Shown piece after piece: positions 15,773 through 25,256 of a stretch of DNA of 64,000 nucleotides (the stretch's first letter is position 1; each line of letters starts with the position of its first letter). Source of the DNA: Acidimicrobiales bacterium (GTDB taxonomy: Bacteria; Actinomycetota; Acidimicrobiia; Acidimicrobiales; Aldehydirespiratoraceae); the NCBI GenBank assembly GCA_022425325.1, contig JAKMFW010000047.1, positions 1 through 64,000 of the forward strand, given 5' to 3'. Under the pieces are notes generated by a model. It searched no databases, was not told the origin of the DNA, and worked only from the letters and a program-made list of their open reading frames with translations. The translations under genes were made by a program, and so were the position numbers.

Positions 15773-16417
15773 TTATCCGCCGCGTCGCTCCAACAACCGT
15801 TCGATCCAGCGCTCGTAGCTCTCGAGATCCTGCGCGCCCTGCACCGGCAGGACATCGTCGAGCACGATCGTCGGCACGGCGGTGACGCCCTGCTCAATCG
15901 CCGCATTGTGTTCGTCGATCACCGAGGCGGCGTAGACCCGTTCGTTCTCGACGAGGTTGCGGATGAAGCCGCCCGCATCGACCCCGACGTCGGCGGCGAG
16001 GTCGGCGAGTACCTCGGCGTCGGAGATCGTGCGGTTCTCTGCGAAGTACGCGTCCATCAGTCGGCGGTGGTACGCATCGGTCGCCGCAGGAGCAAAGGCC
16101 TCCATCGCCTTCTGGGCGATCTGGGCAGGCATCGAGCCCGATGGCTGGGCGTGGTCGGTGGCCCATACGGAAAAGGTCAGGCTGGGCTCGGCTGATGCCG
16201 GTCGCAGCCAACTCTTCGTGTACTCGACGAATTTCTCGTGTTTCGCCGGGTCGCCGCCGTCGTTGTCGGGGCGAAGCAGAAACGACTTCCACTCGACAGC
16301 GATGCGGTCACTGAATCGCGTCCGGAGCTGCTCGACGCGAACTGCGCCGACGTAGCACCAGGGTCAGAGGAAGTCAGACCAGACAGTCAATCGAACGGGT
16401 TCTCCCACAGCGGGCAC
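15773..16417 (-). CDS. DsbA/FrnE-like selenoprotein with UPWC active site (in-frame TGA = Sec18)
   Basis: The frame 16132-15773 is a clear DsbA-family C-terminal part (TAVPTIVL carries the cis-Pro), but it lacks its active site. Upstream, the same frame is open to 16417 apart from one TGA at 16366-16364. The reading is TVWSDFL-U-PWCYVGAVR, exactly where FrnE/HCCA-isomerase proteins have C-P-W-C. Read through, the protein is 214 residues from GTG 16417 (or GTG 16408), the normal family length, with SFLLRPDN and SMPAQIAQKAMEAF in place. The Sec replaces the nucleophilic Cys, which would raise reactivity. The likely role is thiol-disulfide or related redox exchange in the cytosol; no signal peptide is seen. 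Confidence 0.88.
16333..16352 (-). promoter_or_regulatory. Candidate SECIS hairpin for the seleno-DsbA gene
   Basis: Positions +12 to +31 after the TGA fold as an imperfect stem. GCG/CGC closes a 5-nt loop CAGTT with G at +22, supported below by C-G, G-C and C-G pairs with one mismatch and one bulge. Placement fits a bacterial SECIS, but the stem is weaker than those of UGSC1 and SelW. Confidence 0.45.
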
Positions 16418-16505
16418 GGTAGCCCGAGGCCGGAGGCAGATCACTCTCATCGGATGCCGACGGGAGGACACGGCGGTTCCTCCCATCGCGTGACAGAGTC
16501 ATGGC

Positions 16506-17375
16506 ATGGCCATCTGCGCATTTCTCGGACTCGGTGTCATGGGGTACCCCATGGCCGGACATCTCGTGGCTGCTGGTCACCGCGTCACCGTGTACAACCG
16601 AACGACGGCGAAAGCCGAGCGATGGGTTGCGGAGCACGGTGGGGCGATGGCGACGACTCCGGCTGCTGCGGCCGAGGGCGCCGAGTACGTCTTTCTGTGT
16701 GTCGGTGACGATCCCGACGTACTCGCCGTGACCACGGGTGCCGACGGCGTCCTCGAGACGATGGGGGAGGGCACGGTGCTTGTCGACCACACGACTGCGT
16801 CGGCGGTCATCGCCCGTGAGGTCCACGCGGCGGCTGCTGCTCAGGGTGTCGGTTTTGTCGATGCGCCGATCTCAGGCGGACAGGCCGGCGCCGAGAACGG
16901 GGTGCTCACAGTGATGTGCGGCGGCGACCAGGCTGATTTCGATCGGGTTGCCCCGGTGATCGACGCCTACAGCCGTGCCTGCAACCTCCTTGGCGGCCCT
17001 GGTTCCGGTCAGCTCACGAAGATGGTCAATCAAATCTGCATTGCCGGTCTCGTGCAGGGGCTTTCCGAGGGCGTCAACTTCGCCCAGCGGGCGGGACTCG
17101 ATGTCGGAAGCGTCGTCGACACGATCTCGAAGGGCGCAGCCGGTTCGTGGCAAATGGAAAATCGGGCCCAGACGATGGCCGACGGTGTCTTCGACTATGG
17201 CTTCGCGCTCGACTGGATGCGCAAGGACCTGCGGATCTGCTTCCAGGAAGCCGCGGCGAACGGGTCAGCGCTGCCGGTGACCGAGATCGTCGACGGCTAT
17301 TACGAGCAGCTCCAGGGACTCGGGCTCGGCCGCTGGGACACCAGCACGCTGATCCACCTGCTTCGTCAGGAGTGA
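16506..17375 (+). CDS. Beta-hydroxyacid dehydrogenase (3-hydroxyisobutyrate dehydrogenase-like)
   Basis: The 289-residue NAD(P)-dependent enzyme has the Rossmann motif FLGLGVMGYPMAGHL at the N-terminus. Next comes the substrate-binding DAPISGGQAGAENGVLTVM (family D-A-P-V-S-G-G-x-x-x-A), and then the catalytic Lys in LTKMVNQ. Asn at VYNRT suggests NADP+ use. The family oxidises 3-hydroxyisobutyrate, tartronate semialdehyde or glyoxylate-type substrates. It diverges from the seleno-DsbA gene across 88 bp and is followed 101 bp later by an APH-like kinase. Confidence 0.9.
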   Translation: MAICAFLGLGVMGYPMAGHLVAAGHRVTVYNRTTAKAERWVAEHGGAMATTPAAAAEGAEYVFLCVGDDPDVLAVTTGADGVLETMGEGTVLVDHTTASAVIAREVHAAAAAQGVGFVDAPISGGQAGAENGVLTVMCGGDQADFDRVAPVIDAYSRACNLLGGPGSGQLTKMVNQICIAGLVQGLSEGVNFAQRAGLDVGSVVDTISKGAAGSWQMENRAQTMADGVFDYGFALDWMRKDLRICFQEAAANGSALPVTEIVDGYYEQLQGLGLGRWDTSTLIHLLRQE

Positions 17376-17476
17376 GCCGTCCGTGGGCGGTTCGCCGTTC
17401 GGCGAGTTACCGATCGCCCTGTGTCGTGTGTCACACTTCCCGCCGGTTGTGAGCGCAACCGGGAGAGGGGCCAATC

Positions 17477-18526
17477 ATGGATGAACCGATGATCCCATCG
17501 TCGATCACCGACATCGATGCGAGCTGGATGGCTGCCGCGCTGGGGCAGCCAATCACTGGCGTGAACCATGAGCAGATCGGCGAGGGCGTCGGCGTCTCGT
17601 CAGCCGTCTACCGATCGACCCTCGAGGGTGGCGATCTCGACTCCGTCGTTGTCAAGCTGCCGGCGCTCGCCGAGGAGGCGGTGTTCACCTCCACCGTTTT
17701 GCGCATGTACATCCGCGAGGTCCGGTTCTTCGAGAACCTCGCCGGCCAGAGCCCGATCCGCGTGCCGGTCGGCTACCACGGGGCGGTCGACCTCGAAACC
17801 AGCCAGTTCGTGCAGGTCATGGAGGACATGGGCTCGATGCGCATGGTCGACCAGAACGAGGGCATGAACATCGACGACGCCCAACGCGCTGTCGACGAAC
17901 TCGCCGCCTGGCATGCGGCGTTCTGGCGCAAGGCCGACGCTCCGGTCGACCGGGGCGACGTCGTGTGTCTGAGTGACCCCGTCTACCCGGCCGTACTGCC
18001 GATGGTCTTCGCCGAGGGATGGGAGAAGGTCAACAACGCCATGGACGTCGATCCCGTGATCGCCGCAGTCGGGCCGGGGTGGGTCGACTGGATGCCGTCG
18101 GCCCTCGAGCGCCTCTCCGGCGCTCCTAACACGATCACCCATGGCGACTATCGCGCCGACAACATCCTCTTCGACGATGAGGGCAACGTCGTCCTGCTCG
18201 ACTTCCAGCTCACCGGACGGGGATCGGCGAGCTACGACCTCGCCTACTTCGTGACGCAATCGCTCGCGCCCGACCTGGCCGCCACGCACGAAACGGCGCT
18301 GTTCAACCGCTGGCTCGACGGCCTCATTGCGGCGGGTGTGTCCGAGGCCGACACCACCAACCTGTGGGATCGCTATCGCGACGCTGCGCTGTTCTGCCTC
18401 GTCTATCCGATCGTGGCCAGCCGAGGCATGGACTTCTCCGACGAGCGCCAGTACGTACTCGTCGACAACATGAACACCCGGTTTGTCCGAGCCGTCGACC
18501 AGCTCCACCTCGCCGACCTGCTGTAG
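17477..18526 (+). CDS. APH/ecdysteroid-kinase-like phosphotransferase
   Basis: The 349-residue protein has the aminoglycoside-phosphotransferase-fold signature HGDYRADNILFDDEGNVV followed by LLDFQLTGRGSASYDLAYF (catalytic Asp and Mg-binding Asp). An N-terminal lobe carries VVVKLPAL (ATP-binding Lys). This subgroup is frequent in actinobacterial catabolic clusters and probably phosphorylates small alcohols rather than antibiotics. ATG 17477 is preceded by GAGAGGGG. The next gene, a Baeyer-Villiger monooxygenase, begins 39 nt later on the same strand. Confidence 0.85.
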   Translation: MDEPMIPSSITDIDASWMAAALGQPITGVNHEQIGEGVGVSSAVYRSTLEGGDLDSVVVKLPALAEEAVFTSTVLRMYIREVRFFENLAGQSPIRVPVGYHGAVDLETSQFVQVMEDMGSMRMVDQNEGMNIDDAQRAVDELAAWHAAFWRKADAPVDRGDVVCLSDPVYPAVLPMVFAEGWEKVNNAMDVDPVIAAVGPGWVDWMPSALERLSGAPNTITHGDYRADNILFDDEGNVVLLDFQLTGRGSASYDLAYFVTQSLAPDLAATHETALFNRWLDGLIAAGVSEADTTNLWDRYRDAALFCLVYPIVASRGMDFSDERQYVLVDNMNTRFVRAVDQLHLADLL

Positions 18527-18565
18527 GGATTGGCGGTCGGCCGGAATCTGACGGATCATCAGGCC

Positions 18566-20344
18566 ATGGCCGACGCTGACAAGACCGCCCTCGACGCCGC
18601 CCAGGCCCGCTACGCCGCAGAGCGGACCAAGCGCCTCCGAGTCGACGGCAACGAGCAGTACAGCGAGCTCGCCGGCACGTTCGCCGACTTCGACACCGAC
18701 CCCTACGTCGAGCCGGGTTTCACTCGAGACCCAATCGTCGAGGAGACCACGGCGGTGATTGTCGGTGGTGGCTTCGCCGGGATGATGACCGCTGTCGAGC
18801 TGAAGCGACTCGGCATGCATGACTTCCGCATGGTCGAGAAGGGCGGCGACTTCGGTGGCACCTGGTACTGGAACCGCTACCCGGGTTGCCAGTGCGACGT
18901 TGAGTCCTACACGTACCTGCCGCTTCTCGAAGAGACCGGCTTCATGCCCACAAAGCGGTACTCGAGTGCCACCGAGATCTTCGAGTACTGCCAGCTGATC
19001 GGGCGACGGTTCGAGCTGTACCCCCACGCCCTCTTCCAGACCGAGATCGCCGACGCGGTCTGGCACGATGACGAGGGCCGCTGGCTCGTCACCACCAGCC
19101 GCGGCGATGAGATCCGCTGCAAGTACTTCGTCACCGCAGGCGGCATCCTTCACAAGGCCAAGCTTCCCGGCATCCCGGGTATCGACACCTTCGAAGGCCA
19201 CGCCTTCCACACGAGCCGATGGGATTACCGCTACACCGGCGGCTCCGCCACCGAGCCAATGGACAACCTACGCGGCAAGAAGGTCGGCATCGTCGGTACC
19301 GGGGCTACCGCCGTGCAGGCCGTGCCCCAGCTGGCCAAGTACGCCGAAGAGCTCTACGTCTTCCAGCGCACCCCAGCGGCGATCGGTGTGCGCGACAACG
19401 GCCCCACCGACGTCGAATGGTTCCAGAGTCTCCAGCCAGGGTGGCACGCCGAACGGGTCGAGAACTTCACCCGTTGTGTCACCGGCGAGCAGCCCGATGT
19501 CGATCTCGTGAAGGACGGCTGGACCAAGGTCAACTGGGTCAACACCCAGGACGCCTCATCGCCCGAGCAGCGTGAGGAACTCGACATCGTCGACTTCGAG
19601 GTCATGGAGGAGATCCGGGCGCGAGTCGACGAGATCATCGACGACCCAGCGACCGCCGAGAAGCTCAAGCCGTGGTACGGCAAGCACTGCAAACGCATCA
19701 CCTTCCACGACGAGTACCTGCCGACCTTCAACCTTCCGCATGTGCACCTGGTTGACACCGACGGCCAGGGCATCGAGCGGATCACGCCGACAGGCGCGGT
19801 CGTCGACGGCGAGGAATATGAACTTGATCTGATCGTTTTCGCCTCCGGCTTCGAGGTCACCACCGATCAGCACCGCCGACTCGGCTTCGACCCGGCGGGC
19901 CGCGACGGTGTGCGGCTCAGCGAGCGCTGGCACGACGGTGCGCACTCGCTGCACGGCATCCTCTCGGCGGAGTTCCCGAACCTGCTGATGCTCGGCATCG
20001 TGCAGGCCGGTTTCGGTACCAATTTCGTGCACTTCCTGCAGAACTCCGCCCGTCACGTCGCCTGGGTCATCGATCATTGCGAGGGTGCAGGCATCAACAC
20101 GATCGAGGCCGCGCCGGAAGCCGAAGAGGGCTGGCTGATGGAGCTCTACATGGCGGTTGGCGGTATGCCCGACTACTCGGGCAACTGCACCCCCAGCTAC
20201 TACAACTCGGAAGGTAACCGGGGGCCAAAGGCGGCCCGCAACCTCACCTACATCGGCAGCCTGCTCGATTACGACGGTTTCCTGCAGCGCTGGCGAGCCG
20301 ACGCCGCCGAGACCGGCGAGTACACCGGCACCCGCACGACCTGA
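18566..20344 (+). CDS. Baeyer-Villiger flavin monooxygenase, long type
   Basis: The 592-residue enzyme has an extra N-terminal segment of about 60 residues. It then has the FAD motif [16 protein letters not shown] and [11 protein letters not shown], the BVMO fingerprint [13 protein letters not shown] (F-x-G-x-x-x-H-x-x-x-W), and the NADPH motif [15 protein letters not shown]. The length and extension resemble phenylacetone, cyclododecanone or steroid monooxygenases, which insert oxygen next to a ketone to make an ester or lactone. ATG 18566 is chosen. The substrate is not known. A second, shorter BVMO lies at 47194. Confidence 0.92.
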   Translation: MADADKTALDAAQARYAAERTKRLRVDGNEQYSELAGTFADFDTDPYVEPGFTRDPIVEETTAVIVGGGFAGMMTAVELKRLGMHDFRMVEKGGDFGGTWYWNRYPGCQCDVESYTYLPLLEETGFMPTKRYSSATEIFEYCQLIGRRFELYPHALFQTEIADAVWHDDEGRWLVTTSRGDEIRCKYFVTAGGILHKAKLPGIPGIDTFEGHAFHTSRWDYRYTGGSATEPMDNLRGKKVGIVGTGATAVQAVPQLAKYAEELYVFQRTPAAIGVRDNGPTDVEWFQSLQPGWHAERVENFTRCVTGEQPDVDLVKDGWTKVNWVNTQDASSPEQREELDIVDFEVMEEIRARVDEIIDDPATAEKLKPWYGKHCKRITFHDEYLPTFNLPHVHLVDTDGQGIERITPTGAVVDGEEYELDLIVFASGFEVTTDQHRRLGFDPAGRDGVRLSERWHDGAHSLHGILSAEFPNLLMLGIVQAGFGTNFVHFLQNSARHVAWVIDHCEGAGINTIEAAPEAEEGWLMELYMAVGGMPDYSGNCTPSYYNSEGNRGPKAARNLTYIGSLLDYDGFLQRWRADAAETGEYTGTRTT

Positions 20345-20357
20345 TCGGTCGAGCCGC

Positions 20358-21122
20358 TCAGACCCCGAGCAGGCCGGGCGCCTGCTCGCTCACGAGATCG
20401 CGCAAGGCATCACCCAAGCCGGGCCGATCGCTCGGATTCAGTCGGTAGGCCGGGCCGTAGAGGCTGATCGACGCCACGGGATCGGCTCCGGGTACCAGCA
20501 CCGCAACGCCGTTGACCTCGAGGTCGAGCGCCTGGTCGGCCCAGGCGTAGCCGCGTTCGGCGCTCATACGGACGACGTCCCGGAGGGTCGCAGCGGCCGT
20601 GATGGTGAGTGGTGTGGCGGCCGGCAGGGGAGCGGCGGTGTAGGTGTCGAGGCGTTCGTCGTCCCACGACGTCATCAGCGCCAGGCCCGGCGCAACCAGA
20701 TGGAAGTCGAGGCGTTCGCCGGTGGGGTCGGGTGCTTGGATCGCCGATGGCCCGAGCACGTTGGTGAGATACAGCGCGCCGGTGGGGGTGTCGACGGTGA
20801 GTGCGGCGCTCTCGCCGAACCGCTGAACGCACTCGACGAGCAGCGGTCGGAGTCGATCCTCGAGCGCGGCCGGTGGCGCTTCGTCGCCGGGGATCAGGGT
20901 GCCGAGGGCCGGCCCGCTCACCAGGCCTCCGACCCCGCTGCGGCTGAGCATGCCGAGTTCGACGAGTTGGGCGGCGAGCCGCGAGACCGTGGATCGGGGG
21001 AGCCCGCTGCGACGTCCGAGTTCACGCACACCGAGCGGTTCGTCGGCGGCGGCGACGAGCTGAAGGAGGAGGAACGAGCGCTCGATCGCGGACGTCGTTG
21101 ACTCGGCCGGGCTGGTCGCCAT
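20358..21122 (-). CDS. IclR-family transcriptional regulator
   Basis: The 254-residue protein has an N-terminal winged helix (IERSFLLLQLVAAAD, then LGRRSGLPRSTVSRLAAQL) and the IclR effector domain (LRPLLVECVQRFGESAALTV). Its start is only 14 bp from the divergent gamma-butyrobetaine dioxygenase start, so it almost certainly controls the carnitine cluster, probably in response to carnitine or a metabolite. With so little space, promoters must overlap the coding ends or one of the starts lies further inside. Confidence 0.92.
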   Translation of the reverse strand: MATSPAESTTSAIERSFLLLQLVAAADEPLGVRELGRRSGLPRSTVSRLAAQLVELGMLSRSGVGGLVSGPALGTLIPGDEAPPAALEDRLRPLLVECVQRFGESAALTVDTPTGALYLTNVLGPSAIQAPDPTGERLDFHLVAPGLALMTSWDDERLDTYTAAPLPAATPLTITAAATLRDVVRMSAERGYAWADQALDLEVNGVAVLVPGADPVASISLYGPAYRLNPSDRPGLGDALRDLVSEQAPGLLGV

Positions 21123-21136
21123 ACGCTGACCATACC

Positions 21137-22348
21137 ATGCAGCAGGACGTCCCGCTCAGTAGGACATCCGGGGATCGGACCCCCGACTTCTACGTCTATC
21201 CCGACCAGCCGCCGGCTTCCGCTGAGCTGGTGGGGGCCGTCGCCCGTCTCCGCTGGGCCGATGGTCTTGAACTCGACGCCTACGCACTCTGGCTTTTCGA
21301 AAACCAGATGGGCGATGTCACCATCGAGGAACGCAGTCGAGAGTCGAAGTTCGACCCTGCTGATTTTCCCGCCGACGACGTGTTGCGCAACGTGGCCGTC
21401 TCGACCGACGGTGATGTCATCGCCGAGTGGGCCGACGGCTCCACCTCGGTCCACCACAGCGGTTGGCTCCGTCATGTCGCAGAGCAGCGGCATCGTCCCG
21501 ATGCCTTCCTGCCGGAGATCGAGGAGTGGACCACCGCCGAACTTCCGGCTCCGCCGACCCACAACGGTGCGGCGGTGCTGCACGATGACGGCATCCTGCT
21601 GTCGTTCCTGCACGACGCCGTGCGCTACGGGCTCGCCCGACTCGAGAACCTGCCGCCCGAAAAGACCTCGCTCGTCGCACTCGGCGAACGCATCGGCGCA
21701 CTACGCGACACCAACTTCGGTGTCACCTGGCCGGTGAGCGTCGACCTCAAGCCCACCTCCACCGCCAATACGCCGCTGCCGCTCCCACCCCACACCGATC
21801 TCCCGACGCGTGAAACACCGCCCGGCTTCCAAATGCTGCACTGCCTCGTCAACACGACCACCGGGGGGCTCAGCACCATGGCCGACGGACACGCGGTCGT
21901 TCGCCGGCTCGAAGCCGAGCACCCCGACGACTATGAGGCGCTCTGCACCCTCAACTGGATCTTCTTCAATCGATCGCCGAACCACGACCATCGCTGGTCG
22001 GGCCCGCTGATCGACCACGGCGCCCCCGGCATGCCCCTCACCATTCGCGCCTTTCATCCCGTGCGCGGTTTCCCCGACATGCCGATCGCAGACCAACCCC
22101 GCGCCTATGCGGCCCTGCGCCGATTCAGCCGGCTCGCCGGCTCCGACGAGTTCCAGATGCGCTACGCGTTCCGGCCTGGCGATCTTGTGCTCTTCGACAA
22201 CCGTCGCACCCTGCACGGACGCACCGCCATCGATGAGACCGGCGGAGTGCGAGAGTTGCACGGGACCTACATCGACCACGACGAGATCTACTCGCGCACC
22301 CGCGTGCTCACTCGTCATCGAACCGCCCGCGAGCTCAGGCTCGCCTAA
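21137..22348 (+). CDS. Gamma-butyrobetaine dioxygenase-like (GBBH/TauD family)
   Basis: The 403-residue protein has the two-part structure of gamma-butyrobetaine hydroxylase. An N-terminal GBBH-like domain (RLRWADGLELDAYALWLFEN) is followed by a TauD-type Fe(II)/2-oxoglutarate domain with LPPHTDLPTRE (H-x-D) and LFDNRRTLHGRT (distal His). The 2-oxoglutarate Arg lies in ETGGVRELHGTY. The inferred reaction is gamma-butyrobetaine to L-carnitine, supported by the next two genes. The related trimethyllysine dioxygenase has the same layout, so substrate should be tested. Confidence 0.85.
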   Translation: MQQDVPLSRTSGDRTPDFYVYPDQPPASAELVGAVARLRWADGLELDAYALWLFENQMGDVTIEERSRESKFDPADFPADDVLRNVAVSTDGDVIAEWADGSTSVHHSGWLRHVAEQRHRPDAFLPEIEEWTTAELPAPPTHNGAAVLHDDGILLSFLHDAVRYGLARLENLPPEKTSLVALGERIGALRDTNFGVTWPVSVDLKPTSTANTPLPLPPHTDLPTRETPPGFQMLHCLVNTTTGGLSTMADGHAVVRRLEAEHPDDYEALCTLNWIFFNRSPNHDHRWSGPLIDHGAPGMPLTIRAFHPVRGFPDMPIADQPRAYAALRRFSRLAGSDEFQMRYAFRPGDLVLFDNRRTLHGRTAIDETGGVRELHGTYIDHDEIYSRTRVLTRHRTARELRLA

Positions 22349-22380
22349 CGGCAAACAGATCAACCAACGGGGGAACCACC

Positions 22381-23274
22381 ATGCCCAGCGTCTTCATCAC
22401 CTGCGCCGTCACCGGCGGCGGCGACACCGTCAACAAGTCGCCGCACGTCCCAGTCACGCCCGAGCAGATCGCCGACTCGGCGATCGAGGCGGCCAAAGCC
22501 GGCGCCGCGGTCGTGCACTGCCACGTTCGCGACCTCGACACGGGAGCCCAGAGCCGCGACCCGGACCTCTACAAGGAACTCACCGACCGCATTCGCTCGG
22601 CCGACACCGACGTCGTGCTCAACCTCACGGGTGGCACGGGTGCCGACCTCACCCTCGGCGGTGTCGAGAACCCGCTGCCACTGAGCGAGGAGGGCACCGA
22701 CATGGCCGGGGCCACCGAGCGCATGCGTCACGTTCGTGAGTGCCTGCCGGAGATCGCCACGATCGACATGGGCACGATGAACTTCGGCGAGGGCAACTAC
22801 ATCATGACGAACTCGACGTCACAGCTCGACGAGATCGCCCGCCAGTTTCAGGACCTGCCGGTACAGCCCGAACTCGAGTGCTTCGACACCGGCCATCTCT
22901 GGTACGCCAAGAACCAGGAGGAGCGCGGCCTGTACGAAGGCAAGACCATGAACGCCCAGCTCTGCATGGGCGTGCCGTGGGGTGCGCCCGACGACATGAA
23001 CACCCTGATGGCGATGGTCAACAATGTGCCATCGCACTGGCACAAGTCGGCGTTCTCGATCGGCCGCCGCCAGCTGGAGTACGTCGCTGCTGCAGCGCTC
23101 GTGGGCGCCAACATTCGCGTCGGCCTCGAGGACAACCTCTACCTCTCAAAGGGTGTGAAGGCCACCAACGCCCAACTCGTCGAGCGCGCCACGGTGATCC
23201 TCGAAGGCATGAACTTCAACGTCATGGGCCCCGACGAGGTGCGCGACATGCTCGACCTCAAGAAGGTCGTCTGA
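22381..23274 (+). CDS. Beta-keto acid cleavage enzyme (BKACE), probable 3-dehydrocarnitine cleavage
   Basis: This is a 297-residue TIM-barrel enzyme of the DUF849/BKACE family. The N-terminus is VFITCAVTGGGDTVNKSPHV with the Zn-binding VVHCHVRDLDTGAQSRDP (H-x-H), then VLNLTGGTG, and FDTGHLWYA and GLEDNLYLSKG near the end. BKACEs cleave a beta-keto acid with acetyl-CoA to give acetoacetate and a CoA ester. Between GBBH and carnitine dehydrogenase genes the natural substrate is 3-dehydrocarnitine, giving betainyl-CoA. It lies 32 nt after the dioxygenase. Confidence 0.9.
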   Translation: MPSVFITCAVTGGGDTVNKSPHVPVTPEQIADSAIEAAKAGAAVVHCHVRDLDTGAQSRDPDLYKELTDRIRSADTDVVLNLTGGTGADLTLGGVENPLPLSEEGTDMAGATERMRHVRECLPEIATIDMGTMNFGEGNYIMTNSTSQLDEIARQFQDLPVQPELECFDTGHLWYAKNQEERGLYEGKTMNAQLCMGVPWGAPDDMNTLMAMVNNVPSHWHKSAFSIGRRQLEYVAAAALVGANIRVGLEDNLYLSKGVKATNAQLVERATVILEGMNFNVMGPDEVRDMLDLKKVV

Positions 23275-23314
23275 TCCCGGTCACCGGGCACGCGTCGACA
23301 AAGGAGCGAAAACA

Positions 23315-24286
23315 ATGAGTGAGCACGTCGCCATCGTCGGCGCCGGCGTTATCGGAGCTGCCTGGGCGGCACGCTTCGTGATGCACGGTATCGACGTCAA
23401 GATCTCCGACCCGAACCCGGAAGCCGGCCGCATTGTCGATGAGGTCCTCGACAACGCCCGAGCGGCCTGGGTCGATCTCGGTCTGCCTGACCCCACCGAA
23501 GGCAGTGTCAGTGTCGTCGGCTCGATCGCCGAGGCGGTCGAGGGCGCGATCCACGTCCAGGAAAGCGTTCCGGAAAACCCGGCCATCAAGGTGCCGATCC
23601 TCGAGCAGATCGCAGCGGCCTGTCCGTCCGACACCGTCATTGCGTCGTCGACCTCGGGCATCAAGCCCTCGGATCTCCAGCCCTCGATCACCAACCCGGA
23701 GCGGTTGGTTGTCGGCCATCCGTACAACCCGGTGTACCTCGTGCCGGTCGTCGAGGTCGTCGGTGGCGACCTCACCTCGCAGGACGCGATCGACGCAGCG
23801 ATGGCGACCTACGACCGGGTGTCGATGAAGCCGATCCATGTTCGAGTCGAGATCGACGCCTTTATCGGCGATCGTCTTCTCGAGGCGGTGTGGCGCGAGG
23901 CGCTCTGGCTCGTGAACGACGGTGTCGCCACCACCCAGGAGATCGACGATGTCATGCGGTACGGCTTCGGTCTTCGGTGGGCGCAGATGGGCCTTTTCGA
24001 GACGTACCGCATCGCAGGCGGCGAGGGCGGCTTCGGTCACTTCATCCGTCAGTTCGGTCCCACGCTGTCGTGGCCGTGGACCAAATTGATGGACGTTCCC
24101 GAGCTCACCGACGAACTCGTCGACCGGCTCGAGTCCCAGTCTGATGAGCAGTCCGGCGCTCACAGCATCCGCGAGCTCGAACGCATCCGCGATCGCAATC
24201 TCGCCGGGATCATGCGGGCACTCGAGGAGAACGACTGGGGGGCTGGCAACACCCTGAAGACCCAGCGAGAACGACTCGACGGCTGA
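23315..24286 (+). CDS. L-carnitine dehydrogenase
   Basis: The 323-residue protein belongs to the 3-hydroxyacyl-CoA dehydrogenase superfamily without a CoA-binding need. It has HVAIVGAGVIGAAWAARFVM (NAD-binding), VQESVPEN, IASSTSGIKPSDLQ and VVGHPYNPVYLVPVVEVVGG. The length and these motifs match L-carnitine 3-dehydrogenase, which forms 3-dehydrocarnitine with NAD+. Cluster logic (GBBH, BKACE, regulator) supports the call. ATG 23315 follows AAAGGAGCGAAAACA, a strong ribosome site. Confidence 0.9.
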   Translation: MSEHVAIVGAGVIGAAWAARFVMHGIDVKISDPNPEAGRIVDEVLDNARAAWVDLGLPDPTEGSVSVVGSIAEAVEGAIHVQESVPENPAIKVPILEQIAAACPSDTVIASSTSGIKPSDLQPSITNPERLVVGHPYNPVYLVPVVEVVGGDLTSQDAIDAAMATYDRVSMKPIHVRVEIDAFIGDRLLEAVWREALWLVNDGVATTQEIDDVMRYGFGLRWAQMGLFETYRIAGGEGGFGHFIRQFGPTLSWPWTKLMDVPELTDELVDRLESQSDEQSGAHSIRELERIRDRNLAGIMRALEENDWGAGNTLKTQRERLDG

Positions 24287-24311
24287 TCAGCAGCGCCCGT
24301 TGGATGTTCGT

Positions 24312-25169
24312 CTAGGCGGTGTCCTCGATCGCCTTGACGTGCCGTAGCCAGAGACCCCCGCCGGGATGGGGCATCGGGGTGTAGCTGCGGTGACCAAGAA
24401 GGCGCTGAACCCGAGGCGAGCGGTGGTCGAGGCCGCCGAGCGGGATATCGAGTGCGCAGCTCTCCTCAGGGGTCAGCCAGCCGGCAACGAAGCTCAGATG
24501 CATCGCCTTGCGCCAGCGATCGGCGGTGACGTTTGCGCCACCGCCATGGAAGACATAACCCGAGTAGACGAGCGCATCGCCCGGGCCGAGTTCGGCAGGA
24601 ACGGACTCGTGCTCGACCCGATAATCGAGGTTTTCCCACGTGTGGCTGCCGGGCACGACCTGCGTTGCGCCGAGTTCCTCGGTGACCTCCTCGAGACCGA
24701 TCATGGCGCTGATCGTGATGTCGACCACGTTGGGCCAGGCCGAGCGCACGTACTCCCACCAATTATCGGCGTCACGGTGCAGGACTTGGGCCGCCTCGCC
24801 GGGCCCGATGTACATGATCTGCCCAGTGTTGACCCAGTACGACCCGCAGTGGGGGAGCAGGACAGCGTCGGCGATGGCGGCGTAGATCTCGTTGTCGAGC
24901 ATGTCGAAGTAGGCGTCGTCGAGCAGCGGCAACGACGAGAAGCGCACCGTGTTGGCACCGACGAATGCTGCGCCCGCCGCCCCCATTCCCTGCGTGGCGG
25001 AACCAGGTGGGAACTCCGGCACACGCCGGTCGGCGGCAGCCGTCACCGCGTCGATCGTGGCCCGGTTAAACATGCCTTCGACGATGAGGCCACCGTCTCG
25101 GCGGAAGGCCTCCAGCATGTCGTCGAGCGGGGCGTCGGCGGGTAGGCGAACAAGAGTCCGTGGTGACAC
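24312..25169 (-). CDS. Phytanoyl-CoA dioxygenase family protein
   Basis: The 285-residue Fe(II)/2-oxoglutarate oxygenase has its HxD in VLHRDADNWWEY, the PhyH core GLEEVTEELGATQVVPGSH, the distal His in YVFHGGGANVT and the Arg in RWRKAMHLSF. It is unrelated in detail to the PhyH protein at 8175 except for the fold. It is convergent with the carnitine dehydrogenase gene and divergent from the nickel-cofactor operon, so it is probably a single-gene transcript. Substrate unknown. Confidence 0.88.
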   Translation of the reverse strand: MSPRTLVRLPADAPLDDMLEAFRRDGGLIVEGMFNRATIDAVTAAADRRVPEFPPGSATQGMGAAGAAFVGANTVRFSSLPLLDDAYFDMLDNEIYAAIADAVLLPHCGSYWVNTGQIMYIGPGEAAQVLHRDADNWWEYVRSAWPNVVDITISAMIGLEEVTEELGATQVVPGSHTWENLDYRVEHESVPAELGPGDALVYSGYVFHGGGANVTADRWRKAMHLSFVAGWLTPEESCALDIPLGGLDHRSPRVQRLLGHRSYTPMPHPGGGLWLRHVKAIEDTA

Positions 25170-25256
25170 ACCCGTACGTTCGCACAGCCGCGGACACGAG
25201 GCGTCAATACCGCCCAGCGTGGTTGTGATCGATGCCGCTCCCTACGATGAGCTCCG

